Notes under the pieces: generated by a model
Database searches by the model: none
What the model saw: the letters and a program-made list of their open reading frames with translations, nothing else
Told to the model about the DNA's origin: nothing
Assembly (NCBI GenBank): GCA_902651635.1
Contig: CACRSC010000011.1
Span: 756,012 to 820,011, forward strand
Direction of reading: 5' to 3'
Origin: Mastigamoeba balamuthi
Lineage: Eukaryota; Evosea; Mastigamoebida; Mastigamoebidae
Length of the DNA: 64,000 bases
Shown here: one piece after another, positions 53,887-64,000 of the stretch
Layout of the letters: every line of letters begins with the position of its first letter
Position numbering within the stretch: the stretch's first letter is position 1
Made by a program: the position numbers and the translations under genes

Positions 53887-53902
53887 AATCTGCCGGCAGA
53901 TT
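53887..53902. promoter_or_regulatory. 16-bp perfect palindrome between divergent genes
   Basis: AATCTGCCGGCAGATT sits 22 bp before the CSTF1 ATG and about 70 bp from the ATG of the opposite gene. A shared regulatory site is inferred from position. Confidence 0.4.
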
Positions 53903-53923
53903 GTTTGTTTTGCAAGGGCGGCG

Positions 53924-55379
53924 ATGAACAAAGAGCTCTACGAGCACATCATCGCGCAGCTGCAGGCCGACGGCTACGGGGCGGCGGCGGGCGTCCTGTC
54001 CGAGGCCACGCAGATCTACTTCCCTGCCGGCCGCAGCGGCAGCTCCGCGCTCTCGCGCATCTTCGAGCGCGGCCGGAGGTCCGAGGGCGAGTCGTGCTCC
54101 CTCGCTGACTCGGCGTCGGACGCCGCGCGCGGCCTGTCGCTGGACCCCGTCGAGGGCAGGGGTGCGCGACCCGTGCAGCGCACTCGCTGGCAGCTCGCCG
54201 ACCGCTGACTAGGCGCCTGCCGCCCTCTGCTCCTCTGCGCAGGGACGGCGTACTGCAACTACATAACCAAGTTCATCACGACGCACAAGAACATCTGCAA
54301 GGTGGCCTCGTTCAACGCGTCGGGTGCCCACAGGCCGAGCCACCCGCGCCAGGCTGACCCCCCTCTCGCTCCGCAGGCACGATGGTGGCGACCGGCAGCG
54401 CGGACACGTCGCTGAAGATACTCGACGTGGAGCGGATGAAGGCGGGGACCAAGACGCCCCCGGCGTCCCACGACGACGCGGACCCCAACGCCGAGCCTGC
54501 GGCCCCGCCGCACCCGACGGGGAAGAGCGTCGTGCGCACGTACTACGACCACACACAGCCCGTGAACGACGTGCAGTTCCACCCGACCATGCCGTGGCTT
54601 GCCAGCGCGTCCCGCGACGGGACCGTGCGCTTCTACGACCTCAAGAGCGCGGCGAGGAGGTCCAGCAGGACGCTGCGGGACGCCAGCGGGGTCAACGTGA
54701 GGTCGCTGTCGTTCCACCCCTCGGGCGACTTCCTGCTTGTCGGGACCGACGACCCTGTGCTGCGCCTCTACGACGTCGCCACGCTCGCGTGCTACAGCAC
54801 GCCGAGCGCGTCGGACAACCACACGGCGAGCGTGAGCCAGGTGTCGTACGGCGCGCTCGGCAACATGTTCGCCACCGCCAGCAAGGACGGCACGGCAAAG
54901 GTGTGGGACGGCGTCTCGGGCAAGTGCGTGCGCACTCAGCAGTCTGCGCACGGCGGCGAGGAGGTCTGCTCTGCGCGGCTGTCGATGAGTCAGCGGTACC
55001 TGCTGACCAGCGGCAAGGACGGGACGGTGAAGCTGTGGGACGTGGGGACCGGGAAGGAGCTGCGGTCGCACGTCGCGAACCACGGGGGGCAGAAGCACAG
55101 GCTGCAGGCCGTGTTCACGTGGAACGAGGAGATCATCGTCGGGTGCGAGGAGCGCGGGATGTGCGCCGTGCTGTGGGACGCGCACTCGGGGACTATTGTG
55201 CAGCGCCTGACTGGGCACACTGCCGCGGTCCGCTGGGTGGCCTCGTCGTCTGCCGAGCCTGGCTTGGTCACGTGCAGGTAAGAACTGAGCCACCTCAACG
55301 CCCACAAACGGCTAACGGCTTTTGCAGCAACGACTACAGAGCAAGGTTCTGGATCGAGGCCCCCACACAAAAGGACTAG
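53924..55379 (+). CDS. CSTF1: Cleavage stimulation factor subunit 1 (CstF-50)
   Basis: Exons 53924-54161, 54243-54323, 54377-55277 and 55328-55379 give 423 aa (human 431). The N-terminal helix pair (ELYEHIIAQLQADGYGAAA) is the CstF-50 dimerisation domain. Six WD40 repeats follow with strong family blocks: VATGSADTSLKILDVERM, WLASASRDGTVRFYD, SLSFHPSGDFLLVGTDDPVL, FATASKDGTAKVWDG, EEVCSARLSMSQRYLLTSGK, and a final SNDYRARFWIEAP (human DDFRARFW). CstF-50 acts in mRNA 3'-end cleavage and polyadenylation, in the nucleus. Three short introns, donors GTGCGC, GTGCCC and GTAAGA. Ends GACTAG right before an unrelated convergent gene. Confidence 0.95.
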
Positions 55380-55520
55380 GGCTGGGCGAGTGCGTCAGGA
55401 ACCAAGCACCCGGATGGTCTATTCAATGCGATCTAGTTGATTTGGACGGATGTGCTCAACCGCCTTTGGGAGGCCTAGTCTACAACAACACACCAACTGC
55501 CACCCACCAGCCCCTTCTGG

Positions 55521-56039
55521 TCACTGGACCGAGCAGCCCTTGGAGCCCAGGCCGTCTGCAGGCGTTATGACGCCGCTGTACGCGTCGACCACGTCGACGT
55601 GCTCCCCGCTCAGCGACAGCTCCCCCATCAGCATGGTCCCAGTGGGCCCGCCGCTGTCCTCAACTACCAGTGAGCCCCCAGTGACGGCACCACTGGCCTG
55701 TATCACCCATTCGGGGTGTTCATCTGCCAGTTGTTCAGTCACTGCAGACACGGAGGAGGAGCAGAGGGCAGGAGAGCAGAGCAGCGCACCGTCGATGTTG
55801 ACGACCTCGCCCGTGAGCGTGTGGCAGCCCTTGTCGCCGCCCCAGAGGTTGTCGTCTGCCGAGATGGAGACCTTCTTGGAGCCACTGGAGAACTTGAGCT
55901 TGATGCTGTACGTGCGGCGGGCCGACTCCCACTCGTACTCGATGGTGATGCCCGGGCTGGGGCGGTCGGGGGCGTGCTTCTCCTGCGAGACCCCGAGGCT
56001 GCACTTGCGGCTGGACAGGCCCTTGGCGATCCGCGACAT
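55521..56039 (-). CDS. Unknown beta-rich protein, 156 aa
   Basis: Exons 56039-55790 and 55741-55521, with an in-frame 48-nt intron (GTGCGC to TCTGCAG), sum to 471 nt. Alternating hydrophobic and polar residues (GITIEYEWESARRTYSIKLK; KVSISADDNLWGGDKGCHTL) suggest a beta sandwich. No signal peptide and no recognised family. Without splicing the frame also stays open (172 aa), so the intron is probable, not certain. It is divergent from beta'-COP. Confidence 0.55.
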   Translation of the reverse strand: MSRIAKGLSSRKCSLGVSQEKHAPDRPSPGITIEYEWESARRTYSIKLKFSSGSKKVSISADDNLWGGDKGCHTLTGEVVNIDGALLCSPALCSSSVSAVTEQLADEHPEWVIQASGAVTGGSLVVEDSGGPTGTMLMGELSLSGEHVDVVDAYSGVITPADGLGSKGCSVQ

Positions 56040-56318
56040 TCGGACTTAATGAAGAGGGTCTAACAGGTCTTCAGGTCGGTTGAAAGTGATCCAAATTGGG
56101 GTCACGATTTTTTGGTGGTTTCCGTATCTTTCTGGTTGACCTGAGGTCCGCCCACACGAGCAACGGATGTCGAAGACAGCGATTTCAATGGGCGGAGCTC
56201 TGCATTCCATGGACCGCGACCAGTCAAGGCCGGACAGATTTTGAGATATTGGCAAAATCGACACGTCAACGCCGAGGAAAACAACCACACACCACAGAGG
56301 CCTCAACGACAAAACAAC

Positions 56319-59300
56319 ATGGTTCGCGCCACGTCCCCCCTCCCGCGCGCCCGACAGCTCCCGCACCAACTGACGATCCCTCCGCCGCGCTCCACCACTC
56401 CAGCCGCGCCTCGACATCAAGGTGCGCCCATCCCCCCTCCGAATAAACTCGAACGGCGTTCGAATTAGGCCCCAAATCTCAATTCGATTTGCTTCCCCCG
56501 AACGATATCAGAGGAAGCTGACCGCGCGCAGCGACAGGGTCAAGTGCGTGGACGTGCACCCGACTGAGCCGTGGGTGCTCTGCTCGCTGTTCAACGGCCA
56601 CGTGTACATCTGGAGCACCCAGACGCAGAGCCTCGTCAAGACCTTCGAGGTCACCGACAACCCCGGTCCGCAGCCCACACGTCACACCACGTCACCACAC
56701 GCAACGCCGCAGCGCTACTCCACGGTAGCGCTCGCCAGCTTGGGCCCTCTGGCTTGCGAGAGAGAATAAGAAGTGCCGCGCGGACCCCGTCAATCGTCTG
56801 ACGTGTCGCTGGGGTCGCGCCACGTGGCAGTGAGGGCGGCCAAGTTCATTGCGAGGAAGCAGATGGTGATCACGGGGTCGGACGACATGTACCTGCGCGT
56901 GTTCAACTACAACACGATGAAGAAGCTCAAGACGATCGAGGCGCACAGCGACTACATCCGCTCGATCGCGGTGCACCCGACGCAGCCCTACGTGCTCAGC
57001 TCCTCGGACGACATGTCGATCAAGGCCCGTAAACTTCCCCAGCCCCCGCATCGGACAAATCGGGGCTCCTCTAGTTTCCAGATACACGCCGGTATCGGCG
57101 GCGAGGGTCAATTTCTCTGATTGTGCGTGGCGCCCCCGCCCTGCCCCTCTCTGCCCGAGCAGCTGTGGGACTGGGACAAGAACTGGCAGAACGTCATGAT
57201 CTTCGAGGGGCACACGCACTACGTGATGCAGGTGGTGTTCAACCCCAAGGACCCCAACACGTTCTGCTCGGCGTCGCTGGACCGCACGGTCAAGGTCTGG
57301 GGCCTCAACTCGAGTACGCCGTACTTCACGCTCGAGGGCCACGAGAAGGGCGTCAACTGCGTCGACTACGTCGCCGACGGCGACAAGCCGTACCTGATCT
57401 CGGGCGCCGACGACAAGACGGCCAAGGTGTGGGACTACCAGAGCAAGGCGTGCGTCGCGACGCTCGAGGGCCACACGCACAACGTCTCGGCGGTGCTCTT
57501 CCACCCGGAGCTCCCGATCATCCTGACGGGCAGCGAGGACGGCAGCGTCCGCGTGTGGAACTCGGGCACGTACCGCCCCGAGAAGCTCGTCAACAACGGC
57601 ATGGAGCGCGTCTGGGCGCTCGGCGGCCTGCGCGGCAGCCACCTGCTCGCCGTCGGCCACGACGAGGGCGTCGTCGTGCTCAAGTTCGGCCGCGACGAGC
57701 CCGCCGTCAGCATGGACTCGCACGGCAAGATCGTCTGGGCGCGCCACAACGAGGTCCTCACCGGCAGCGTGCGCCCCGTCTCGGACTCGTCCGAGGCCGA
57801 CGCCAGCGCCGACGGCGAGAGCCCCGCGCCCGACGCGGGAGCGGCGCCCGCTGCGCCGGCGGCGACGAGGGACGGCGACCGCGTGGCGCTGTCGACCAAG
57901 GAGCTCGGGAGGACCGAGATCTACCCCAAGTTCCTCAGGCACGACCCCTCGGGCCGCTTCGTCGCGGTCGCCGGCGACGGCGAGTACGTCATCTACACGG
58001 CGCTGGCGTGGCGCAACAAGAGCTTCGGGCCGGCGCTGGACTTTGCGTGGGGCGTCGACAGCGGCTGCTACGCGACGCGCGAGAACGGCGGCAAGGTGAA
58101 GATCTTCAAGAACTTCAAGGAGGCGCTGGTCCTCAAGACCAACTTCACCGCCGAGGGCCTCTTTGGCGGCGCCCTGCTCGGCGTGCGCTCGTCGCGCTTT
58201 GTGATGTTCTACGACTGGGAGGGCCGCGTCGTGCGCCGCGTCGAGACGCTGCCCAAGAACGTCTTCTGGAACGACGCCGGCGACGTGGTCGTCATCGGGA
58301 CGGACTCGTCGTTCTTTGTGCTGCGCTACGCGGCCTCGGAGGTCGCCGCGGCCACGGCGGCGGGCAACGTCCCCGAGGACGGCGTCGAGACTGCCTTTGA
58401 GGTCCTGCACGAGGTCGCCGAGCGCGTGCGCGCGGGCCAGTGGGTCGGCGAGTGCTTTGTGTACACCAACGGCGCCTCGAAGCTCAGCTACAGCGTCGGC
58501 GGCCACGTCTTCACGCTCGCCCACCTCGACCGCCACCTCTACCTCCTCGGCTACCTCCCGCGCGACGGCCGCGTCTACCTCGCGGACCGCCGCAGCGCCG
58601 GCGCCGTCGTCGCGTACCGCCTGAGCGCCGCCGTCGTCGGCTACCAGACGGCCATCCTGCGCGGCGACTACAGCGCGGCGATGGCGCTGCTGCCCAAGAT
58701 CCCCGAGGAGGACCGCCTGAAGATCGCCCAGTTCCTGCAGGCGCGCGGCGCGCTCGAGGAGGCGCTGGCAATCAGCCCCGACGCCGACCACCGCTTCGAG
58801 CTCGCGTGCCAGCTGAGCCGCCTCGAGGACGCCATCGACATTGCGCGCGCGGCCCCCAACGAGCTCAAGTGGCGCGCGCTGGGCGACCTCGCGCAGAAGG
58901 CCGGCCGCTTCGACCTCGCCGAGGAGTGCCTGCGCGCCGCGGGCGACGTCGGCGGCCTGCTGCTGCTGCTCTCGTCGCTCGGCAGCGCCGACAAGCTCGT
59001 CGCGCTCGCCGCCGACGCCCGCACGCGCGGGCAGAACAACATCGCGTTTGCGTGCTACCTCGTCACGAGGCGCGTCGACGACTGCCTCAACCTGCTCGCC
59101 GAGACGGGCCGCCTGCCCGAGGCCGCCTTCATGGCGCGCACGTACGCCCCGAGCCGCGTCTCGGAGCTCGTCAAGCAGTGGCGCGCGGACCTCGCGCGCG
59201 TGAGCCCGCGCGCGGCCGAGGCGCTCGCGGACCCCGCGGACTTCCCCAACCTCTTCCCCGACATGCAGGCGGCCATCCGCGCCGAGGAGCTGCTGCGCCG

Positions 59301-59619
59301 CGAGTACGAGACGTCTGTGCCCGCCGCCGGCTTCGCCGACGCCAAGGCGACGCTCAGCCGCGACCCCGTCGCCGAGATCAAGGAGGCCATGGCTTCTGAG
59401 TCGCAGGAGGCCGACGCCGAGGAGCAGCAGCCCGCAGCCGAGGAGCCCGCGGAGGCGGCCGCCCCGCAGGAGAGCGAGCCCGAGCCTGCCAGCGCTGAGC
59501 CTGCCGAGGCTGAGGTCGCCCAACCACAGGAGGCCGCCCCGGTGGCGGTGGTGGAGGCGGCGGACGCGGTGGCTGACGCGGTGGCGGGGACGACGGACGC
59601 TGCTGAGACCGACGCCTGA
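56319..59619 (+). CDS. COPB2: Coatomer subunit beta' (beta'-COP)
   Basis: Exons: the ATG alone as the coding part of exon 1 (56319-56321), 56404-56421 (18 nt), 56512-56665, 56831-57024 and 57163-59619; total 2826 nt, 941 aa. The product starts [18 protein letters not shown], matching beta'-COP (human [19 protein letters not shown]). WD40 repeats follow, with family blocks [29 protein letters not shown]-like [55 protein letters not shown] and [20 protein letters not shown]. The alpha-solenoid has [17 protein letters not shown], and [20 protein letters not shown] near the end. The last 70 residues are Ala/Glu-rich and unlike animals. Intron 4 seems to start GCCCGT (57025-57162), a GC-AG intron. 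COPI coats Golgi-to-ER vesicles and binds KKxx cargo. Confidence 0.95.
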
Positions 59620-59843
59620 GTTCCAGAGAAGCATCGCGGTCTGAAGTAAACAGAACAGCTCAGGGGGCAACGCAATCAAAAAATGACCTCTTTTTACGAC
59701 TGCAGAGCTCCCGCGCAGGCCGGACAGCACTCGCCCGGCCTGTTGGGAATAGTGAACATACTGCTTGTCGTGCCCGCTGTGCGCTCTGCTCTTTTGGCGC
59801 GTCATCACAAATCTGAAGAGATCTCATTGGCAAGTTGGGCAAG

Positions 59844-62800
59844 ATGATGGTGGGCGCTGCGCCCTTCATCCCCTCGGGGTACCAGTCCGAGTGGGGTGAG
59901 CTCCAGTGCGTGTCCGAGTGCAACATCCCCGTGAGCTCCCGCCCCCCGCCGCAGCCCCGTGCCCTCGCGCGCGCTCTCTCTTGGCGGTCCAGCCCTCATC
60001 ACCGAAAATATCTCAATTCGGGAACATCCCCTCCTCGTGTCAGATCACTGCCGTGCACTTCGACGACCTCCACGAGATGGTGTGGGCCGGATACGACAGC
60101 GTGCGTTAAGGAACAATGCCCCGCTGGCTGGGAGCCCACGCCCCTCCCCCAGCACAGTGCACTAACCAAGAGACGTGACGTGGCCAACGTCTTTGCCTGG
60201 CGTCCAACAATCCAACAGGGCAGGGTCGTCTCGTTCCACTCCCCGAGCATGGAGCGCTGCTGCGCCTTCCAGGTGTCCCCGGAGCCCATCCAGGCCCTCA
60301 TCCCCGACGAGGTTCTCTCTCCTCTCGCCCTCCGTCGCCCGTTGTGCTGCTCTCCCAGTGTATTCTGACGTTGCCGTTCGTTTGCTTTTCCCTCCTCCAC
60401 AGTACGGCCTGTTTGCTCTGACGCCCTCGTGTCTGCGGCACTTCAGCAAAGGCGGCTTCCCGCACCTGACAGTCTCGTGAGCACACTCACAACCTCCTCC
60501 CACCTTCCCTGGGGGGAGCCGCGGCCTTTGCTGAGGGGGGCCGTGCGGCGCTGCTTGCGGGAAGGTCGGAGCAGTTCAAGGACATGCAGTGCGCAGCCCT
60601 CGTCGGCGGAGGGACGCAGCCGGAGCGCGTCGTGGTCGGCGGCGCCGAGTCGATACTCGACATCGACCTCGCGTCGGGCAGGGTCGTGCTCAACGCCCCC
60701 ATGCCGCAGCCCGTCGTCGCCATGAGCAAGGGCCGCAACTCCGTGTTCTGCGCCACGACCGCTGGCGTATGCACATCTCCCGGCGATTTCTCTCCCCTCT
60801 GCTGATGTGTAGATTCACCCTGGAATTCACTGGCTGACGTGGGGCTCACAATTTCCGGATCCGATTCCTGTGACATGCGCTGCGACGGAAAGACCGTGTG
60901 CGTGCTGGACACGAGGTCGATGCAGATCACGAGCAGGATGGAGGCGCACCCCGGGGGTGTCTCTGCGATCGACTCGAGCGGCGACCTCATCGTCACCTGC
61001 GGCTACACCAAGAGGCACTCGGCCCCTCCTGGCGACGCTTCAACTCCCATTCCTGACGGGTCCGCCACGCCCCTCTCTGTCTCTCCATACAGGATGGGTC
61101 AGGTCTACGTCGATCCCTACCTGAAGCTCATAGACATCCGCAAGGGCCGCACGCTCACGCCCGTTCTGGTCCCTAACGGTCCGTCTGCCGTCCCCGCTGC
61201 CAGCTCCTCATCTCCTGTGCTCTCCCCCCTCTAGGGCCGACACACGTCAAGTTCCACCCGAGCTTCAGCTCGACTATCATCGTCGTCACGCAGGACGCGC
61301 AGTTCCGCGTGGCCGACGTGCTGGGAGACGTTGCGGGATCGCCGCAGCAGCAGATCGAGACGGCCTGCGCAGCCATCGGCGCTGTCGACGTGGCGACGAC
61401 GGGCGAGGCCGTGGCCTTTGGCGACAGCGCCGGGGTCGTGCGCGTGTGGTCTGACCGCGACGAGCCGCGCGTCAGCACGTACTCGCAGCCCTTCGACGTG
61501 ACCGACACGAGCGCGCCGGACCCCTCGGCGAGCGCCGACGACTGGGACTCGACGCCGCTCTGCGCGCCGATGCCCGACGAGGAGGAGTGCGACGGGCGGC
61601 AGCTGGCGTCGACGTGGGAGCCGTCGCTGAGCTTCCCGGTGCCGATGCCGCGCAGGCCGCTGGACCAGCTGATCACGCCGCTGCTCAAGCCGGCGCCGAT
61701 GGGGCAGCTGCTGCAGCTGTCGGGGCTGACGCGCAACCAGATACAGGCGCTGCGCGTGACGCACCCGGAGATAGCCATGCGGCTGCTCGAGTCGCAGCGG
61801 GAGGTGCAGGTTCGCGCAGCTCTCCCGGGGCTCAACTGTCGGAGCGAGTTAATGCGGTGCGCGCCGCAGGGCAACGTCATGAGGCCCGTGAAGATGTACC
61901 GCCGCGTCGAGGTGAAGCAGAAGCAGGGCCGCGTGAAGGAGTTCAACTTCGGGTCGTACAACAGGTCGCCGTTCTGCGGCCTCGACAACAACCTGCCCAA
62001 CAGCTACACCAACGCCATCCTGCAGACGCTCTACTTCATTCCGCAGCTGCGCTCGCACCTGCTCAACCACCTCTGCAGCCGCGAGTTCTGCCTCGCCTGC
62101 GAGGCCGCGTTCCTCTTCCACGCGCTCGACATGCGCGGGCCCGTGCAGAGCGCCCGCAACTTCTTCCGCGCACTGCGCCAGATCCCGCAGGCCTCGGCTC
62201 TCAAGCTGCTCGAGAAGCTCCCCGGGGCCGCCGTCGACCCCGACACGGCGGCCATGGGCGAGGGCTTCACGCAGTTTGTGCTCGAGCAGCTGCACAAGGA
62301 GCTCTCGACAAGCACACCGGCCGCCAGCAAGTTCGCCTCGATGGAGCCGCCCGTCACCATGACAGAGCCCACGGGCATCGTCGACACGCTCTTCGGCTGT
62401 GGAGTTGTCACAAAGTCCCGCTGCCTCAACTGCGGCGCCACCAGCCAGCGCGTCTCCCGTGCCCTCACGCACGAGCTCACCTACGGCAAGGTACGTTCCC
62501 TCTTCTTTCACCGGGTCTTTCTCGGGTCTCGTCTAGGCTAACGTCCTTCATCTATCTGCACAGGCCAAGGTGGAGATCAAGGAGGGAAAGCGGCCGTCGT
62601 TTGCCAAGATAGTAGAGGCGAGCCTGTCGAAGCAAATGACGACCAAGGCGTGGTGCGAGCCGTGCAAGCACTACCAGCAGACGGAGCAGCTGCGTGCCGC
62701 AAGCTCGCTGCCGAGCATTCTGTGCCTGTGCACCAAGTCGTCCAAGGAGACCGACATCTGGCCCTCGCTGCTTAAGCAGTCGCAGGACCCCGACGAGGCC

Positions 62801-64000
62801 CCGTGGGTCCCCTACACGCTGCAGATACGCCTCTCGCCAGAGGGCGCCGTCAACGTCGAGGCGCTCCCGCAGAACGCGCCGGCAGCCGAGGACGTGTACT
62901 ACCTGACTTCGGTCATGTGCCACATTACTGACTGCAGCCCCAAGGTCTCCAAGAGCGGCTCCCTCGTCGCCCACGTCAATGGTTCGTGCACCACCTCCCC
63001 TCCCCATCTGCTGCTTGGAGGGCAGCGCCACTAACGGGCTCTGCGATGGCCGGCGAGACAGTGCCGTACGAGTACCTGGAGAGGAGGTCGTTTGTGCCCC
63101 AGGGGTGTGAGCCCGGGTCACCGCAGTGGTACCTGTTCAACGACTTCAGGATCACGAACACCAACGCAAGGGAGCCTCTGCGCTTCGACTCGGTGTGGAA
63201 GGCACGTTTGCTCACCCATCGAGAGCAAGCGCTTACGCGGCCTCCTGTAGTGTCCCTGCGTGATCACGTACACCAAGTCGACGCTGCAGGGTTCTGTCCC
63301 GTGCCCCGCGCCCGTGAACCCCATCATGAACGAGGTCTTCTACAACAGGACTCTGCTCAAGTAGGTCGCATACACACATTGTATCTGCACTCACACCGTT
63401 GATTGCCTCTGCCAGCCGCGCGTCCGTTATACCCGTGAAGCTCACGATCCCTGCATCCCCGTCGATGCTCCCTAAGGTTCCGTGCTCCTCCATCTCGGCA
63501 CACCGCTCTCTAAGCATTCTTCTGTCAACAGCGTGGGGACGTGGTGGCTGTCGACTGCGAGTTTGTGTCTCTGAGCGCCGAGGAGGTCGTGACGGAGCTG
63601 GACGGCACCCGCGTCGTCGTGACGCCAGCGCACCTGAGCCCTGCGAGGGTCAGCTGCGTGTTCGGGGAGAACCCGTTCCGCGGGGAGCCGCTCATCGACG
63701 ACTACGTGTACACTCCGGAGCCCATCAGCGACTACCTGACGCGGTTCTCGGGCGTCGAGCCCGGGGACCTCGACCCCGCCATCTCGCAGAAGAGGCTCAC
63801 GACGCTCAAGTCCGTGTACCTCAGGCTGCGCTACCTCGTCGACTGCGGCTGCATCTTCGTCGGCCACGGCATCGGGAAGGACTTCCGCATTCTCAGTACA
63901 ACACAGAGCAAACGCACAACGCTGTTGGCGCAGCCTCAAGCTTTGCGCTCGCGCTGCAGACCTGCCGGTGCCGCAGGAGCAGGTCGTCGACACGGTGGAG
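59844..64000 (+). CDS. PAN2: PAN2, poly(A)-nuclease subunit (3' end cut by window)
   Basis: At least twelve exons from the ATG at 59844. WD40 region: ITAVHFDDLHEMVWAGYDS, then GRVVSFHSPSMERCCAFQVS, YGLFALTPSCLRHFS and VDPYLKLIDIRKGRTLTPV. UCH-like domain: FCGLDNNLPNSYTNAILQTLYFIP, where the catalytic Cys of ubiquitin hydrolases is absent, as in all PAN2; then FCLACEAAFLFHALDM and zinc pairs CLNC, CEPC. Exonuclease: VVAVDCEFVSL (DEDD residues D and E), then FIDDY-like PLIDDYVYTPEP, SGVEPGDLDPAISQKRLTTL and LRYLVDCGCIFVGHGIGKDF. PAN2-PAN3 trims poly(A) tails in the cytoplasm. The gene runs off at 64000 inside the exonuclease domain (about QVVDTVE). Around 61,015-61,094 a GC-AG intron or a 33-nt GTCCGC intron are both possible. 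Confidence 0.94.

Noticed and set aside
56692-59808. 1038-codon open frame antisense to beta'-COP
   Set aside because: Shadow of GC-rich codon bias; its residues (Ala, Arg, Val runs) carry no motif and the sense strand is unmistakable beta'-COP.

Overview
This window is nuclear DNA of a free-living-type unicellular eukaryote. Its GC-rich genes are packed a few hundred bases apart and broken by many GT-AG introns, mostly 34-190 nt long. The gene set is eukaryotic: CLPTM1, GINS PSF3, Ras, TFIIS, RecQ5-type helicase, Ariadne RBR ligase, UBFD1, PPIL2, RPL10A, ABCF3, hyccin, CSTF1, beta'-COP and PAN2. I cannot name the species from sequence alone. A GC-rich amoeba-like protist is a reasonable guess, not a conclusion. 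I see no tRNA, rRNA, CRISPR array or bacterial operon signal.

Gene models were built by hand. Exons were joined at GT-AG sites so that the frame is kept and the product matches family motifs. For almost every complete multi-exon model the summed exon length divides by three, an independent check.

Layout. 1-7.4 kb: a partial secreted protein, a Cys-rich type I membrane protein, a PP2A/PP4/PP6-type phosphatase, a TRIC-like channel and CLPTM1. 7.4-17 kb: an unknown protein, PSF3, Ras, TFIIS and RecQ. 17-25.4 kb: a coiled-coil protein head to head with Ariadne, a possible Mdm31-like protein and a second large Cys-rich membrane protein. 25.9-39.6 kb: an AT-richer island of repeats. It holds a 3.3-kb element with long inverted terminal repeats and a decayed CCHC-zinc-knuckle (Gag-like) gene, plus remains of PIF/Harbinger-like and Tc1/mariner transposases. 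Inside it is one long intronless ORF that joins about nine degenerate ankyrin-like PPYSLG repeats to a C-terminal UBR-box-like zinc finger. 39.6-41 kb: two small secreted VDCGG Cys-rich paralogues. 41.3-64 kb: dense housekeeping genes, ending in a PAN2 gene cut by the window edge.

Themes: RNA metabolism (TFIIS, CSTF1, PAN2, PPIL2), ubiquitin (Ariadne, UBFD1, PPIL2, the UBR-box ORF), replication and repair (PSF3, RecQ), membrane traffic and lipid kinase scaffolding (beta'-COP, hyccin, CLPTM1), and cell-surface Cys-rich proteins. Several gene pairs start head to head 100-300 bp apart. The most unusual points are the island with its UBR-box/repeat ORF and inverted-repeat element, an 8-nt micro-exon in RecQ, a start codon cut off from codon 2 by an intron in beta'-COP, probable GC-AG introns, and short AGAT/ATCT palindromes in promoters and introns.
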